From Pigmentiphaga aceris (GTDB lineage: Bacteria; Pseudomonadota; Gammaproteobacteria; Burkholderiales; Burkholderiaceae_B): a stretch of 64,000 nt of DNA. A program made the translations under genes and the position numbers. Under the pieces are notes generated by a model, which searched no databases, was not told where the DNA came from, and saw only the letters and a list, made by a program, of their open reading frames with translations. The stretch lies in contig NZ_CP043046.1 in assembly GCF_008119665.1 (NCBI RefSeq), positions 1,302,001-1,366,000 of the forward strand, written 5' to 3'. Of this stretch, positions 26,066 through 35,230 are shown piece after piece; within the stretch, counting starts at the first letter, position 1; the number at the start of each line of letters is the position of its first letter.

Positions 26066-27066
26066 GCCTCGCTCACGACAGCGTGCCGCTCGACCACAAA
26101 GTGCTGGCAGCCGCGGCAGAATGGTATGCGCTGCTTAGCTCGGGGCAGGTCACCGAGCGTGATCGGTCGGACTGGCAGCAGTGGTTCGAACGCAGTGCGG
26201 CGCACCGTGCCGCCTGGCAGCGGGTAGAAGCCGTCAGCCAACAATTCGAGCCGGTAGTCGCTGGACGCATCGAACGCATGGCAAGTGTGGCGGGGCTGGA
26301 TACCGCCGCCAGGCAGCGCCGGCAACGACGCACCGTGCTGCGGTCGTTTGCGTTGCTGGGCACGACCGGCGCATTGGTCTGGGGCGGCGCGCAAACCGCG
26401 CCGGGGCAGCGTTTGCTGGCGGCTGCGCGTGCCGATCATGCCACTGGCGTAGGTGGCTTCCTGGCGCTGCGCCTGGAAGACGGCACGCAAGTGTGGCTCA
26501 ACACCGATACCGCCTTGCGTGTCGATTACCGCAGCGACCTTCGCCAGCTTGTCTTGTTGCGCGGAGAAGTCTCGATTGCCACGGCTGCCGATGCGGCGCG
26601 GCCGTTTGTTGTGCTGACTACCGAGGGGCATTTTCAGGCATTGGGCACGCGCTTCAATGTGTCGTCGTCGGCCGACGAAACCAGTTTGTCGGTGTTTGAA
26701 GGGCTGGTGCGGGCGCGCTTTGCGCCTGCTGGCGAAGCCGCTGCACCGGCCTACGACGTGGCCGCAGGCATGCAATTGCGTGGCAATCGGCGGCAGGTGT
26801 CTGCAATGACTGCGGTGACAAACGATGCCGGTGCCTGGACCCGTCGCATCCTGCAGGTGCAAGAGGCACCGCTGGCCTCTGTGGTGGCCCACCTGGCGCG
26901 CTATCGGCCCGGCCATCTTGGTTATTCCGATGACATCGCTGCCTTGAGTGTGACCGGAACCTTCCCGCTCGATGACATCGATCGTGCGCTGCATATGCTG
27001 ACGCTGGTGTTGCCGGTGCAGGTGCGATCACCGCTGCCTTGGTGGACGACGATTCAAGCGCGTTGA
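26062..27066 (+). CDS. FecR-family anti-sigma / signal transducer
   Basis: 334 residues. The N-terminal DUF4880-like cytoplasmic part (AAAEWYALLSSGQVTERDRSDWQQW) binds the sigma factor. A single membrane segment lies near residues 92-110 (VLRSFALLGTTGALVWGGA). The periplasmic FecR domain follows (LRLEDGTQVWLNTDTALRVDY, VLTTEGHFQALGTRFNVSSS), with a C-terminal part that contacts the receptor signalling domain. It transmits the signal from the TonB receptor to the sigma factor. Confidence 0.92.
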   Translation: MSLAHDSVPLDHKVLAAAAEWYALLSSGQVTERDRSDWQQWFERSAAHRAAWQRVEAVSQQFEPVVAGRIERMASVAGLDTAARQRRQRRTVLRSFALLGTTGALVWGGAQTAPGQRLLAAARADHATGVGGFLALRLEDGTQVWLNTDTALRVDYRSDLRQLVLLRGEVSIATAADAARPFVVLTTEGHFQALGTRFNVSSSADETSLSVFEGLVRARFAPAGEAAAPAYDVAAGMQLRGNRRQVSAMTAVTNDAGAWTRRILQVQEAPLASVVAHLARYRPGHLGYSDDIAALSVTGTFPLDDIDRALHMLTLVLPVQVRSPLPWWTTIQAR

Positions 27067-27142
27067 TTGTGCGTAGGGCAGGCTGAGCATTCATCGTTGT
27101 CCGTGAATCCTCGCCACTGTTACAAATTCGTGTTCCGGTTTT

Positions 27143-27173
27143 GGGAATCCCATCCGGCCTATGGGTAGTTCCC
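27143..27173 (+). promoter_or_regulatory. Leader hairpin before receptor gene
   Basis: Nested inverted repeat: outer GGGAA / TTCCC and inner CCCAT / ATGGG around loop CCGGCCT. It ends 21 bp before the receptor ATG. It may affect translation or be an operator; no experimental analogue is known to me. Confidence 0.35.
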
Positions 27174-27194
27174 CATCCACGAGATCCCGCGTCC

Positions 27195-29630
27195 ATGTCT
27201 TCTCTCTTTCCCGCCCGGTCTTCGCGATTCCGGCTTTCGTCGCGCCTGTTGTGGGTCGCAGGCTTGGCCATCGCCGCGCCGGTATCTGCACAAAATGCGG
27301 CCGATGCACGCAGTTTCTCGATTGGCCCCGGCCCGCTTGCACAGGTGTTGAATCAGTTCTCGGCTGAAGCGGGTGTGTTTGTCGCCAGTTCTGGCGAGCT
27401 GACACAGGGCAAGCTCAGCGCGGGCTTGGTGGGACGGTATGGCGTGGAGCAGGGGCTGGAAACCTTGCTGCGCGGCACGGGATTGCACGCGGTGACGCGG
27501 TCGCAGGGGGCGTATGTATTGCAACCCATTCTGCAACCCGCACAACAGCCCGCCGTATCGGGCGCAGCCAACGGCGTAACCCGCCTGACCCCGGTAGCCG
27601 TGACCGCCTCCCAAGAGCGCCCCGACGGGCCGTTGCTGGGGCTGGTCGCCACGCGCAGCGCCACGGCAACGAAAACCGACACGCCCATCATTGAGACACC
27701 GCAGTCGATCTCGGTGGTGGGGGCCAGCCAGATCCGCGACCAGAAAGCGCAGTCTCTGCAAGAAGCACTGGGCTACACCTCGGGCCTGATGTCGGGCATC
27801 GTCGCCAAAAGCTCGATGTTCGAAGACACCATGAGCATTCGTGGCTTCGAGGCCAATCCGCAGACGGGCAGCTACTACCGCGACGGCATGCGTTACATGA
27901 TCAACCAGTACAACGGCAAACAAGAGCCGTATGGGCTGGAACGCATCGAAGTGCTCAAAGGACCATCGTCGGTGTTGTACGGCGCGGCCGCACCGGGCGG
28001 CATCGTGAACACCGTCAGCAAGCGTCCGACCTCTGAGCGCCTGCGCGAAATCAACGTCGATGCGGGCAGTTTTTCGCGCCGCCAATTGTCTGCGGATTTC
28101 GGCGGGCCGCTGGATGACGAAGGTGTGTGGTCGTACCGGTTGACAGGCCTGGTTCGGGACGCCAGGCAGTTTGTCGACCACAGCCGCGACGACCGGACCT
28201 ATCTGGCACCGGCCTTGACCTGGCGACCGTCGGCCGCAACGTCCTTGACCTTGTTGGCAGCGTATCAGCGCAGCGAAAGTGTGTACCCCACTGCGGTGCC
28301 CGTGACGGGTTCCCTGCGGTCCAATCCGAACGGCCAGATTGCCCGCGAACGTTTTCTGGGCGAGCCCAATCACAACACCTTCGAGCTGGAATCGACCTCG
28401 GCATCTTTGCTGTTCGAGCACGCGTTTTCCGACAGCCTGAAAATCCGCCAGTCGGTACGCCAGTACAACGCGGATCTGAATCTTCGGTATGTGCTGCTGC
28501 AAGGTGACGTGGATCGCGCAACGCAGCGTCGGGTGGCACGATCGGCGCGTGGTTTCGACGACACCACGGGCGTGTTCACCAGCGACACCAATATCGAAAA
28601 ACGATTCCAGACCGGTCGGGTAACGCAGACGGTGCTGGCCGGCATGGACTACACACGCTCGACCTATGACAGCGACCGGCTGCGTGGCAACTTGCCTGCC
28701 ATCGACATCTACAACCCGGTCTATCAAAACGGCACGGTCACGGCCTTGCCGTGGCAACAGCGCCGCAACAAGGAAGCGCGCCTGGGCTTTTATCTGCAGG
28801 ACCAGATCAAGATCGACGACAAGCTCGTGATTCTGGTGGGCGGCCGCCGCGATCAGGTCCGTGCTGAAAATCGGGCGTTGCATGCACCGTCCACCGACAG
28901 CAATGAAAAGGATTCGGCATTCACCGGTCGTGCCGGCGTGGTGTACTTGGCCGACAACGGCTTTGCACCCTATGCAAGCTTCAGCCAGTCGTTCGAACCC
29001 ACGTCTGGCCGTGACCGCAATGAAACCCGCTTCGATCCCAGCCGGGGTCAGCAGGTCGAAGTCGGTGTGCGCTACCAGCCAAAGGAATCCGACACCTTGC
29101 TGAGCGCCAGCGTGTTCGACCTGACGCGCAAGAACGTACTAAGCCCGGACGCGGTAGACCCGACCTTCCTGGTGCAGACCGGCAAGGTGCGCTCACGCGG
29201 CGCGGAATTCGAAGCACGTGCACGCGTGACACGCGAACTGGATGTCATCGCCGCCTATACCTACACCGATGCCAAAGTGCGTGCCAGCAACGTGCCGGGC
29301 GAAGTCGGTGAACGCTTCAACACGCCGCGCCACATGGCGTCGCTGTGGGCCGATGTGAACCTGTCGTCGGCCGGATTGCCGGGCTGGCGCACCGGCATGG
29401 GCATCCGCTACGTGGCCGCACGACCCGACCGCCCCGCCAGCGGCTCGTTCGGCGGCCCGGGTTACACCTTGCTCGATGCCCGACTGGAATACGAAAACGG
29501 TCCGTGGAGCTATGCACTGAACATCAGCAACCTGACCGACAAGACCTACATTCCGTCCATTTGCTACAACAACGTGTGCGACTACGGCGAGCCGCGACGC
29601 ATCATCGGGACCGTCAGCTACCGCTGGTAA
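27195..29630 (+). CDS. TonB-dependent ferric-siderophore receptor with N-terminal signalling (STN) domain
   Basis: 811 residues from ATG 27195. Signal peptide ends near APVSAQN. The STN domain (FSIGPGPLAQVLNQFSAEAGVFV ... LLRGTGLHAVTRSQGAYVL) is the part that touches FecR. The plug follows (IIETPQSISVVGASQIRDQ, ERIEVLKGPSSVLYGAAAPGGIVNTVSKRP) and a 22-strand barrel ends in YGEPRRIIGTVSYRW. The CYNNVCDYGEPR ending resembles FhuA-type ferrichrome/hydroxamate receptors; the actual ligand is unknown. Part of the sigma-FecR-receptor transducing system. Confidence 0.93.
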   Translation: MSSLFPARSSRFRLSSRLLWVAGLAIAAPVSAQNAADARSFSIGPGPLAQVLNQFSAEAGVFVASSGELTQGKLSAGLVGRYGVEQGLETLLRGTGLHAVTRSQGAYVLQPILQPAQQPAVSGAANGVTRLTPVAVTASQERPDGPLLGLVATRSATATKTDTPIIETPQSISVVGASQIRDQKAQSLQEALGYTSGLMSGIVAKSSMFEDTMSIRGFEANPQTGSYYRDGMRYMINQYNGKQEPYGLERIEVLKGPSSVLYGAAAPGGIVNTVSKRPTSERLREINVDAGSFSRRQLSADFGGPLDDEGVWSYRLTGLVRDARQFVDHSRDDRTYLAPALTWRPSAATSLTLLAAYQRSESVYPTAVPVTGSLRSNPNGQIARERFLGEPNHNTFELESTSASLLFEHAFSDSLKIRQSVRQYNADLNLRYVLLQGDVDRATQRRVARSARGFDDTTGVFTSDTNIEKRFQTGRVTQTVLAGMDYTRSTYDSDRLRGNLPAIDIYNPVYQNGTVTALPWQQRRNKEARLGFYLQDQIKIDDKLVILVGGRRDQVRAENRALHAPSTDSNEKDSAFTGRAGVVYLADNGFAPYASFSQSFEPTSGRDRNETRFDPSRGQQVEVGVRYQPKESDTLLSASVFDLTRKNVLSPDAVDPTFLVQTGKVRSRGAEFEARARVTRELDVIAAYTYTDAKVRASNVPGEVGERFNTPRHMASLWADVNLSSAGLPGWRTGMGIRYVAARPDRPASGSFGGPGYTLLDARLEYENGPWSYALNISNLTDKTYIPSICYNNVCDYGEPRRIIGTVSYRW

Positions 29631-29633
29631 ATC

Positions 29634-30869
29634 GTGCGCGCACGACTTGTCCTGCTGCACCGATGGCTGGGTCTGGCCACGCTGGCATTTTTGATTCTGG
29701 CATCTGCCACCGGGTCGATACTGGCGTGGCATGACGAACTCGATGCCTGGGTTGCGCCGGAACTGCTGCGCACACCCGCCACATCAGTAGCATTGGCACC
29801 GATGGTGCCGGCCGTGCTGCGCGACATCGTGGTTGCCGCGTATCCGCAGGGGCGGGTGCTGGCCATCCCGCTTGCGCGGCATCCCGGCAAGACCGTGGCC
29901 TTTCCGGTCTGGCTGACCGACCCCGGGTCAGCATCGCCGGTGTTGCTGGAAGTGTTCATCGACCCGGCGACCGGCCTGATACAAGGTGACCGTCGCTGGG
30001 GTGACCCCACCGATGGGCTGAAAAATCTGCTGCCTGTGATCCACCGGCTGCACACCTCGTTATTGGCCGGCTCGACCGGTGAATGGGTGCTGGGCGTGGT
30101 GGCCTTGCTCTGGACGCTGGACTGTTTCATTGGCGCATTTCTGACCTTCCCCGCGCGGGCAGCAAAACGGCGCGCGGGTGGCCCGGCCAAGTCGTGGTTG
30201 GCGCGATGGCGCGCTGCGTGGGCATTGCGCGTCAGCAGCCGTGGCTACAAGCTGGGCTTCGATCTGCACCGGGCGTCCGGCCTGTGGTTGTGGGTGTTGC
30301 TGCTGGGCATGGCCTGGAGCAGTGTCGCCTTCAACCTGCCAGCGGTATACCGACCGGTGATGGGGGTCTGGTTGGATCAGCAGCCCGACCTTCGCCGCGC
30401 GCTCAGGCAGTCTGCGTCTGGATCAAAGACGAGCATGGACTGGGAGCAAGCCCTGACGCAAGGGCGTCGTCACATGGCGACCATGACGGAGGAAAAGCAG
30501 CTTGGGATCGTTGGCGAACATTGGCTGGCTTTCGATCCGCGCGCCAATCTCTATCGTTACACCGTGCGCAGCACGCAGGACATCCGCGACAAGACGGGTA
30601 GCACCCACGTGTTCTTCGATGCCGCAGACGGAAAGCTGCGCGGTGTTCAGTTACCCACCGGTGGCGTGGCGGGCGACACCGCGACCCTGTGGCTGACCAG
30701 CCTGCACATGGCGGCGCTATGGGGATGGCCGTTGCAATTGGCGGTGTCGATACTGGGGATCGTGGTCGTTGTCTTGAGCGTGACCGGGTGGATCATCTGG
30801 CGTCGAAAACGGCAGGCGCGCACCACGCGTCCGGTGCACGCTGCCCCTCGTGCTCAAGCTGCGCGGTGA
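29634..30869 (+). CDS. PepSY-TM family inner-membrane protein (ferric reductase-like)
   Basis: 411 residues, GTG start 3 bp after the receptor stop, so same operon. Four membrane segments: residues about 10-32, 140-162, 205-228 and 365-388. PepSY-associated signatures are LHRWLGLATLAFLILASATGSILAWHDEL near the start and LTSLHMAALWGWPLQLAVSILGIVVVVLSVTGWIIW near the end, with several His (HRW, HRLHTS, LHMAALWG) that can bind haem. Proteins of this type next to siderophore receptors are thought to reduce ferric siderophores in the periplasm. It overlaps the convergent next gene by 16 bp. Confidence 0.85.
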   Translation: MRARLVLLHRWLGLATLAFLILASATGSILAWHDELDAWVAPELLRTPATSVALAPMVPAVLRDIVVAAYPQGRVLAIPLARHPGKTVAFPVWLTDPGSASPVLLEVFIDPATGLIQGDRRWGDPTDGLKNLLPVIHRLHTSLLAGSTGEWVLGVVALLWTLDCFIGAFLTFPARAAKRRAGGPAKSWLARWRAAWALRVSSRGYKLGFDLHRASGLWLWVLLLGMAWSSVAFNLPAVYRPVMGVWLDQQPDLRRALRQSASGSKTSMDWEQALTQGRRHMATMTEEKQLGIVGEHWLAFDPRANLYRYTVRSTQDIRDKTGSTHVFFDAADGKLRGVQLPTGGVAGDTATLWLTSLHMAALWGWPLQLAVSILGIVVVVLSVTGWIIWRRKRQARTTRPVHAAPRAQAAR

Positions 30870-31222
30870 GCCTCGGCAGCTTGCATTGCCTCTGCCGGTT
30901 CAACCGCGCCTGTGGACGCGATGGCCCGTCGCCAGACCTCGCGCCCATCCATGCTGGCATCGGCTTTCAATGCCATGTACCGCAGGCAGCTGACCCGCAG
31001 GAACGACGTGAAATTGGTGGTCTCGCCGCGGAACGCGTAGACCTCTTCAAACAGCTTGGCGATCAGCTGGTTGGTGGTCATGCCGTTCTCATTGGCCAGC
31101 TCGGTGAGCGTCTGCCAGAACAGGTTTTCCAGCTTGATGCTGGTGACCGCCTTCATGATGCGGATCGAACGCGTGCGCGATTCGTAAAGAATCGGGTCGG
31201 TGTGCGAGTAGATGCTGCACAT
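30854..31222 (-). CDS. Ribbon-helix-helix domain protein
   Basis: 122 residues from ATG 31222, with AAGGAG ten bases upstream. The RHH core is TSIKLENLFWQTLTELANENGMTTNQLIAKL. A conserved tail follows (NFTSFLRVSCLRYMAL) that is usual for RHH_4-type proteins. Probably a DNA-binding regulator; its target is not known. Convergent with, and overlapping by 16 bp, the PepSY gene. Confidence 0.82.
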   Translation of the reverse strand: MCSIYSHTDPILYESRTRSIRIMKAVTSIKLENLFWQTLTELANENGMTTNQLIAKLFEEVYAFRGETTNFTSFLRVSCLRYMALKADASMDGREVWRRAIASTGAVEPAEAMQAAEAHRAA

Positions 31223-31250
31223 GGGAAGCCATCTCCTTGAGCGTCACACC

Positions 31251-31274
31251 CGCCGCCGGAACAGTCCGGCGGCG
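31251..31274. terminator. GC-rich hairpin between PfpI-like and RHH genes
   Basis: Perfect 10-bp stem CGCCGCCGGA / TCCGGCGGCG with ACAG loop. There is no U-tract, so it may only attenuate or stabilise the 3' end of the upstream minus-strand gene. Confidence 0.4.
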
Positions 31275-31293
31275 CGGCGGCGCACGCTGAGTT

Positions 31294-31875
31294 TTACAGC
31301 GTGATCTTGGTGCCCAGCAAGGCCAGGAATTGTCCGATCCATGCCGGGTGTGCCGGCCATGCGGGCGCGGTCACCAGGTTGCCGTCGGTGTAGGCACCGT
31401 CGATCGGCACGTCAACGAATTCACCGCCCGACAGACGCACTTCCGGCGCGCAAGCCGGGTAGGCCGAGCTTTTGCGACCCTTCAGCACGCCGGCTGCGGC
31501 CAGCAGTTGCGGGCCGTGGCAGACGGCTGCGATGGGCTTGTTGGCATCGGCAAAGTGTTTGACGATTTCCAGCACGCGCGGGTTCAGGCGAATGTACTCG
31601 GGGGCGCGGCCGCCCGGGATCAGCAGCGCGTCATACGAAGCCGGATCGACATCGGCGAAGCTGGCATTGAGCGTGAAGTTGTGGCCGCGCTTTTCGCTGT
31701 AGGTCTGGTCGCCTTCGAAGTCGTGGATGGCGGTGCGGATCTGATCGCCCTTGGCCTTTTCCGGGGCCACGACATCGCACTGGTGGCCTACGGCGGCGAG
31801 CGCCTGGAACGGGACCATCAGTTCGTAGTCTTCGACGTAATCGCCGGCCAGGAAAAGAATGCGTTTGGCTGCCAT
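31294..31875 (-). CDS. DJ-1/PfpI family protein
   Basis: 193 residues from ATG 31875, with GGAG seven bases upstream (TTG at 31881 rejected). The nucleophile elbow AVCHGPQLL holds the reactive Cys with His next to it. The acidic partner lies early in [19 protein letters not shown], and [13 protein letters not shown] is the usual turn. Homologues such as YhbO/PfpI are linked to glyoxal/protein-glycation repair or stress tolerance. Which activity applies here cannot be told from sequence. Confidence 0.9.
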   Translation of the reverse strand: MAAKRILFLAGDYVEDYELMVPFQALAAVGHQCDVVAPEKAKGDQIRTAIHDFEGDQTYSEKRGHNFTLNASFADVDPASYDALLIPGGRAPEYIRLNPRVLEIVKHFADANKPIAAVCHGPQLLAAAGVLKGRKSSAYPACAPEVRLSGGEFVDVPIDGAYTDGNLVTAPAWPAHPAWIGQFLALLGTKITL

Positions 31876-31992
31876 GTCCAATCTCCAGAATGCGCCCGCT
31901 TGAGGCGGACGTCAGGGTGGAGGCGCAAGAGCCTGCGCCTCGGGGGCGTGTCCCCCCGGCAGGAAGTATCCGCCCGCTGTGGGGGCGGGCGG

Positions 31993-32010
31993 GTAGCACC
32001 GGGGTGCTAC
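31993..32010. repeat. Perfect inverted repeat downstream of fnr
   Basis: GTAGCACC-GG-GGTGCTAC, 46 bp after the fnr stop (minus strand). There is no T-tract, so terminator function is uncertain. The surrounding 31876-32056 has no gene. Confidence 0.4.
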
Positions 32011-32056
32011 ATGCGCATGCAGACGGCTAGTGTTTTCCGCAATGCAAACCGCTGGC

Positions 32057-32809
32057 TCAAGCGTGCGTGCCGACCATCTGGCGCAACTTCTCTGGCTGCT
32101 CGATACGGATGTGGCGCTGGTTCACCGAGATCAGTCCTTCCTCGGCAAACTTCGAGAAGGTGCGGCTGACGGTCTCAAGCTTGAGGCCCAGATAGCTGCC
32201 GATTTCTTCGCGTGTCATGCGCAGCACCAGTTCGCTGCCCGAGAATCCGCGTGCCCGCATGCGGGTCACCAGGTTGAGCAGGAAAGCGGCCAGACGTTCC
32301 TCGGCGCGCATGCTGCCCAGCAGCAGCATCACGCCGTGGTCGCGCACGATTTCGCGGCTCATCAGGCGGTGGAAGTGCTGTTGCAGGGTGGTGCACTCGC
32401 GCGACAGCTCTTCAAGGCGGTCGTACGGAATCACGCAGACTTCGGAATCTTCCAGCGCCATCGCGTCGCAGGCGTGTTGTTCACCGCCCATGCCGTCGAG
32501 GCCGACGATTTCGCCGGAGATATGGAAACCCGTCACCTGATCACGGCCATCGGCCGTGTTGATGCGTGTTTTGAAGGTGCCGGAGCGAATGGCATAGATC
32601 GCGCCGAACTTGTCGCCGTTGCTGAACAGAGGTTTGCCGCGCGGCACGCGTTTGCGATTGGCGATCAGGCGATCGAGGACATCGAGTTCGTCCTCGCGCA
32701 AACGGACCGGCATGCAAAGCTCGCGCAGATTGCATTTGGAACAACTGACCTGGACTTCTTTCAAAGCGGGCGGGTCGTGACGCAGGGGTGACGTGGTGGC
32801 ATCTGACAT
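32057..32809 (-). CDS. fnr: FNR-type oxygen-sensing transcription regulator
   Basis: 250 residues. Four cluster cysteines are in place: Cys23, Cys26 and Cys32 in CSKCNLRELC, and Cys114 in GGEQHACDAM. They hold an O2-labile 4Fe-4S cluster. A cyclic-nucleotide-type beta roll (FGAIYAIRSGTFKTR), a dimer helix and a helix-turn-helix follow. The recognition helix GLKLETVSRTFSKF has the E-x2-SR residues that read TTGAT. It is expected to act on the boxes before ccoI, ccoN and hemN in this window. Divergent from hemN with 93 bp between. Confidence 0.95.
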   Translation of the reverse strand: MSDATTSPLRHDPPALKEVQVSCSKCNLRELCMPVRLREDELDVLDRLIANRKRVPRGKPLFSNGDKFGAIYAIRSGTFKTRINTADGRDQVTGFHISGEIVGLDGMGGEQHACDAMALEDSEVCVIPYDRLEELSRECTTLQQHFHRLMSREIVRDHGVMLLLGSMRAEERLAAFLLNLVTRMRARGFSGSELVLRMTREEIGSYLGLKLETVSRTFSKFAEEGLISVNQRHIRIEQPEKLRQMVGTHA

Positions 32810-32854
32810 GTGTTCTCCTGACGCAAGTGTACGGTGTAACGACCTGCAAGCGGG

Positions 32855-32868
32855 TTGACCTGGATCAA
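32855..32868. promoter_or_regulatory. FNR-like box between fnr and hemN
   Basis: TTGACCTGGATCAA, one mismatch to TTGAT-N4-ATCAA. It is 46 bp from the fnr start and 35 bp from the hemN start, so it could serve hemN activation, fnr autoregulation, or both. Confidence 0.75.
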
Positions 32869-32902
32869 ATCACACCTGTAGCCAGTGGGGCAAAGTTGCT
32901 GC

Positions 32903-34336
32903 ATGGAACCGATCAGCAATCCCGATCCCACCCGCCAGACGTCCGCGCATCGGGGCGCGGGATTCGTCCCCGACACCGCGCTGCTGGCGCGGCTTGACGC
33001 CCCTGGCCCTCGCTATACATCCTACCCCACGGCCGATCGCTTCACGGAAGCCCACGATCTGGACGCCCACCGCCACGCGCTCGCCGTGCGCGGCATCGGT
33101 GGTCTTGCCCGGCCGCTGTCGCTGTACGTGCATGTGCCGTTCTGTGAGTCGATCTGCTATTACTGCGCCTGCAACAAGGTTGTCACACGCGACAAGACCA
33201 AGGCACGCCGTTACCTGGCCGCCTTGTTCCGCGAGGCCGAACTGACGCGCCAGGCCATGTCGCACACCTCGCCAGTCACCCAGCTGCATCTGGGGGGCGG
33301 CACGCCGACTTTTCTGGACGACGATCAGCTTCAGTCGCTGGTCTACAAGCTTGAAAGCCTGCTCCCGTTCGCCGCAAATGCCGAACGTTCGATCGAGGTC
33401 GATCCGCGTACGGTCGATGCTGAACGCCTGCATGCGCTGCGCCGCATGGGCTTCAATCGCCTGAGTTTCGGCATTCAGGATTTCGACCGCGATGTGCAGG
33501 CAGCGGTGCACCGTGTGCAGTCCGAAGATGAGGTATTCAGCCTGATGGCAGCGGCGCGTGCCGAAGGCTTCGAGTCGATCAACGTAGACCTGATCTACGG
33601 TCTGCCCAAGCAGACCCCCGACTCGTTCGTTCGCACGCTGGACACGCTTGCCCGGCTGGCACCCGATCGTGTGGCGGTCTATGCCTACGCGCACCTGCCG
33701 GATCGCTTCAAGCCGCAGCGCCGCATTCATGATTACGATCTGCCCAGCGCCAGTGCACGGGTCGCCATGTTGCACAGCGCGATCACCCGTCTGGGCGATG
33801 CGGGTTGGGATTACATCGGCATGGACCACTTTGCACGCCCCGATGACGCGCTGGCGATTGCCAAGCGGCAGGGTCGCATGCACCGCAACTTCCAGGGTTA
33901 CACCACGCAGCCGGACTGTGACCTGATTGCGCTGGGCGTGTCGGCCATCAGCCGCGTGGGCGCCACCTATGCGCAGAATGTGCGCACGCTGGACGAGTAT
34001 TACGACGCCATCGAAGGCGGCCGCCTGCCGGTGTTCCGTGGCCATGCCATGAGCGCGGACGACCTGCTGCGCCACGCCGTCATCATGGCAATCATGTGCC
34101 AGGGCGTGCTGAATTTCGAGGTCATGGACATCTCGTATCTGATCGACTCGCGCCGGCATTTCGCCGAAGAGCTGGCGATGATGGATACCTTCGTGTCCCA
34201 GGGTCTGGTCGAAATCGATGAGGAAGGTTTGCGTGTCACGGAAGCCGGCTGGTTCCTGGTGCGCGCGATTGCGCGGGTGTTCGACCGCTATGCACAACGT
34301 GCCAGCGCACAGGTGCAATTTTCGCGGATCTTGTAA
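32903..34336 (+). CDS. hemN: Oxygen-independent coproporphyrinogen III dehydrogenase
   Basis: 477 residues from ATG 32903 (GTG at 32885 is an alternative). Radical-SAM enzyme that converts coproporphyrinogen III to protoporphyrinogen IX without oxygen. The cluster motif CESICYYCACNK gives Cys81, Cys85 and Cys88. Also typical are RYTSYPTADRF, HLGGGTPTFL, RLSFGIQDFD and GMDHFARPDD. The length and C-terminal domain match true HemN rather than HemW. It supplies haem for the cbb3 oxidase at low oxygen. The stop overlaps the next start (TAATG). Confidence 0.95.
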   Translation: MEPISNPDPTRQTSAHRGAGFVPDTALLARLDAPGPRYTSYPTADRFTEAHDLDAHRHALAVRGIGGLARPLSLYVHVPFCESICYYCACNKVVTRDKTKARRYLAALFREAELTRQAMSHTSPVTQLHLGGGTPTFLDDDQLQSLVYKLESLLPFAANAERSIEVDPRTVDAERLHALRRMGFNRLSFGIQDFDRDVQAAVHRVQSEDEVFSLMAAARAEGFESINVDLIYGLPKQTPDSFVRTLDTLARLAPDRVAVYAYAHLPDRFKPQRRIHDYDLPSASARVAMLHSAITRLGDAGWDYIGMDHFARPDDALAIAKRQGRMHRNFQGYTTQPDCDLIALGVSAISRVGATYAQNVRTLDEYYDAIEGGRLPVFRGHAMSADDLLRHAVIMAIMCQGVLNFEVMDISYLIDSRRHFAEELAMMDTFVSQGLVEIDEEGLRVTEAGWFLVRAIARVFDRYAQRASAQVQFSRIL

Positions 34337-35136
34337 TGCTTAACCTGTCGGTGGTGACGGCGACTGCCTTGCTCGGACTGGCCGGCGGTGTCCACTGTGT
34401 CGCCATGTGCGGCCCGGCTTCCGTGGCGATAGCGCGTACGCCTGCCGACGCTGCCTGGTTTCACCTGGGGCGTTTCCTCGGGTATGGGGTATTGGGCGGG
34501 CTGGCTTCGGCTGGTGCGGTGGGCATGGCGCATGTGGCCGGCGCGGCCGCGTGGCTGCATCCGATCTGGTTGCTTAGCCATGTGTTGCTGGCCATGCTGG
34601 GTGGCTGGATGTTGCTTACCGGTCGTCATCCACGCTGGGTACAGGAAGGCTTGCTGCGCGCGGCGCGCAGCGTGTTGAGGGCCAGCAGTGGGCCAGCGTA
34701 CGCCGGCAGCGGTGTTACGCAGCGCGTGATGACGCCGGCTGCCGCCGGCGCTGGCATGGGGCAAACAGTGGAAGTGCGTGTCCCGGTGGCGGGCATTGGC
34801 CGAAACACCAGCCCGGGCAAGGCTCCCACACGCTCTACTTTCCTGATTGGCATTGCATGGGCGCTGTGGCCCTGTGGCATTCTGTATTCGGCGATTGCCA
34901 TTGCCTGGCTGACGCAGGACGTGCTTACCGGCACGGTAGCCATGATGGCGTTTGCTGCTGGCTCTGGCGTACAGCTATGGCTGGGTCAACGCGGATTGAT
35001 GGCCTTGATGCGAGCAGGCAAGGAATCGCTTGGCATCCGTCTGGCCGGCGCACTGACTTTCAGCTTTGCACTGGCATTGATCGTGTGGGTTGCCATGGGC
35101 AACCTGCCGTCGGATTTCTGTCTGCCGGGCAGCTGA
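34336..35136 (+). CDS. TauE/SafE-like membrane protein (cbb3 cluster type)
   Basis: 266 residues, start overlapping the hemN stop by one base. About six membrane segments. The N-terminal signature GLAGGVHCVAMCGP has paired Cys and a His inside the first helix and is repeated in style by WALWPCGILYSAI in the second half. Proteins of this kind often accompany cbb3 genes and are named sulfite exporter TauE/SafE by similarity. The Cys/Met-rich helices suggest a role in copper or assembly rather than sulfite export (inference). Confidence 0.75.
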   Translation: MLNLSVVTATALLGLAGGVHCVAMCGPASVAIARTPADAAWFHLGRFLGYGVLGGLASAGAVGMAHVAGAAAWLHPIWLLSHVLLAMLGGWMLLTGRHPRWVQEGLLRAARSVLRASSGPAYAGSGVTQRVMTPAAAGAGMGQTVEVRVPVAGIGRNTSPGKAPTRSTFLIGIAWALWPCGILYSAIAIAWLTQDVLTGTVAMMAFAAGSGVQLWLGQRGLMALMRAGKESLGIRLAGALTFSFALALIVWVAMGNLPSDFCLPGS

Positions 35137-35230
35137 CACTGCCTTGCATCGCGGCATAGATCCGGTCGGCGACAGCGCCGCTGGACTCATGCCGTGTACG
35201 AGGTTCAGTGTTGAGGCTCAGCGGCAAAAC

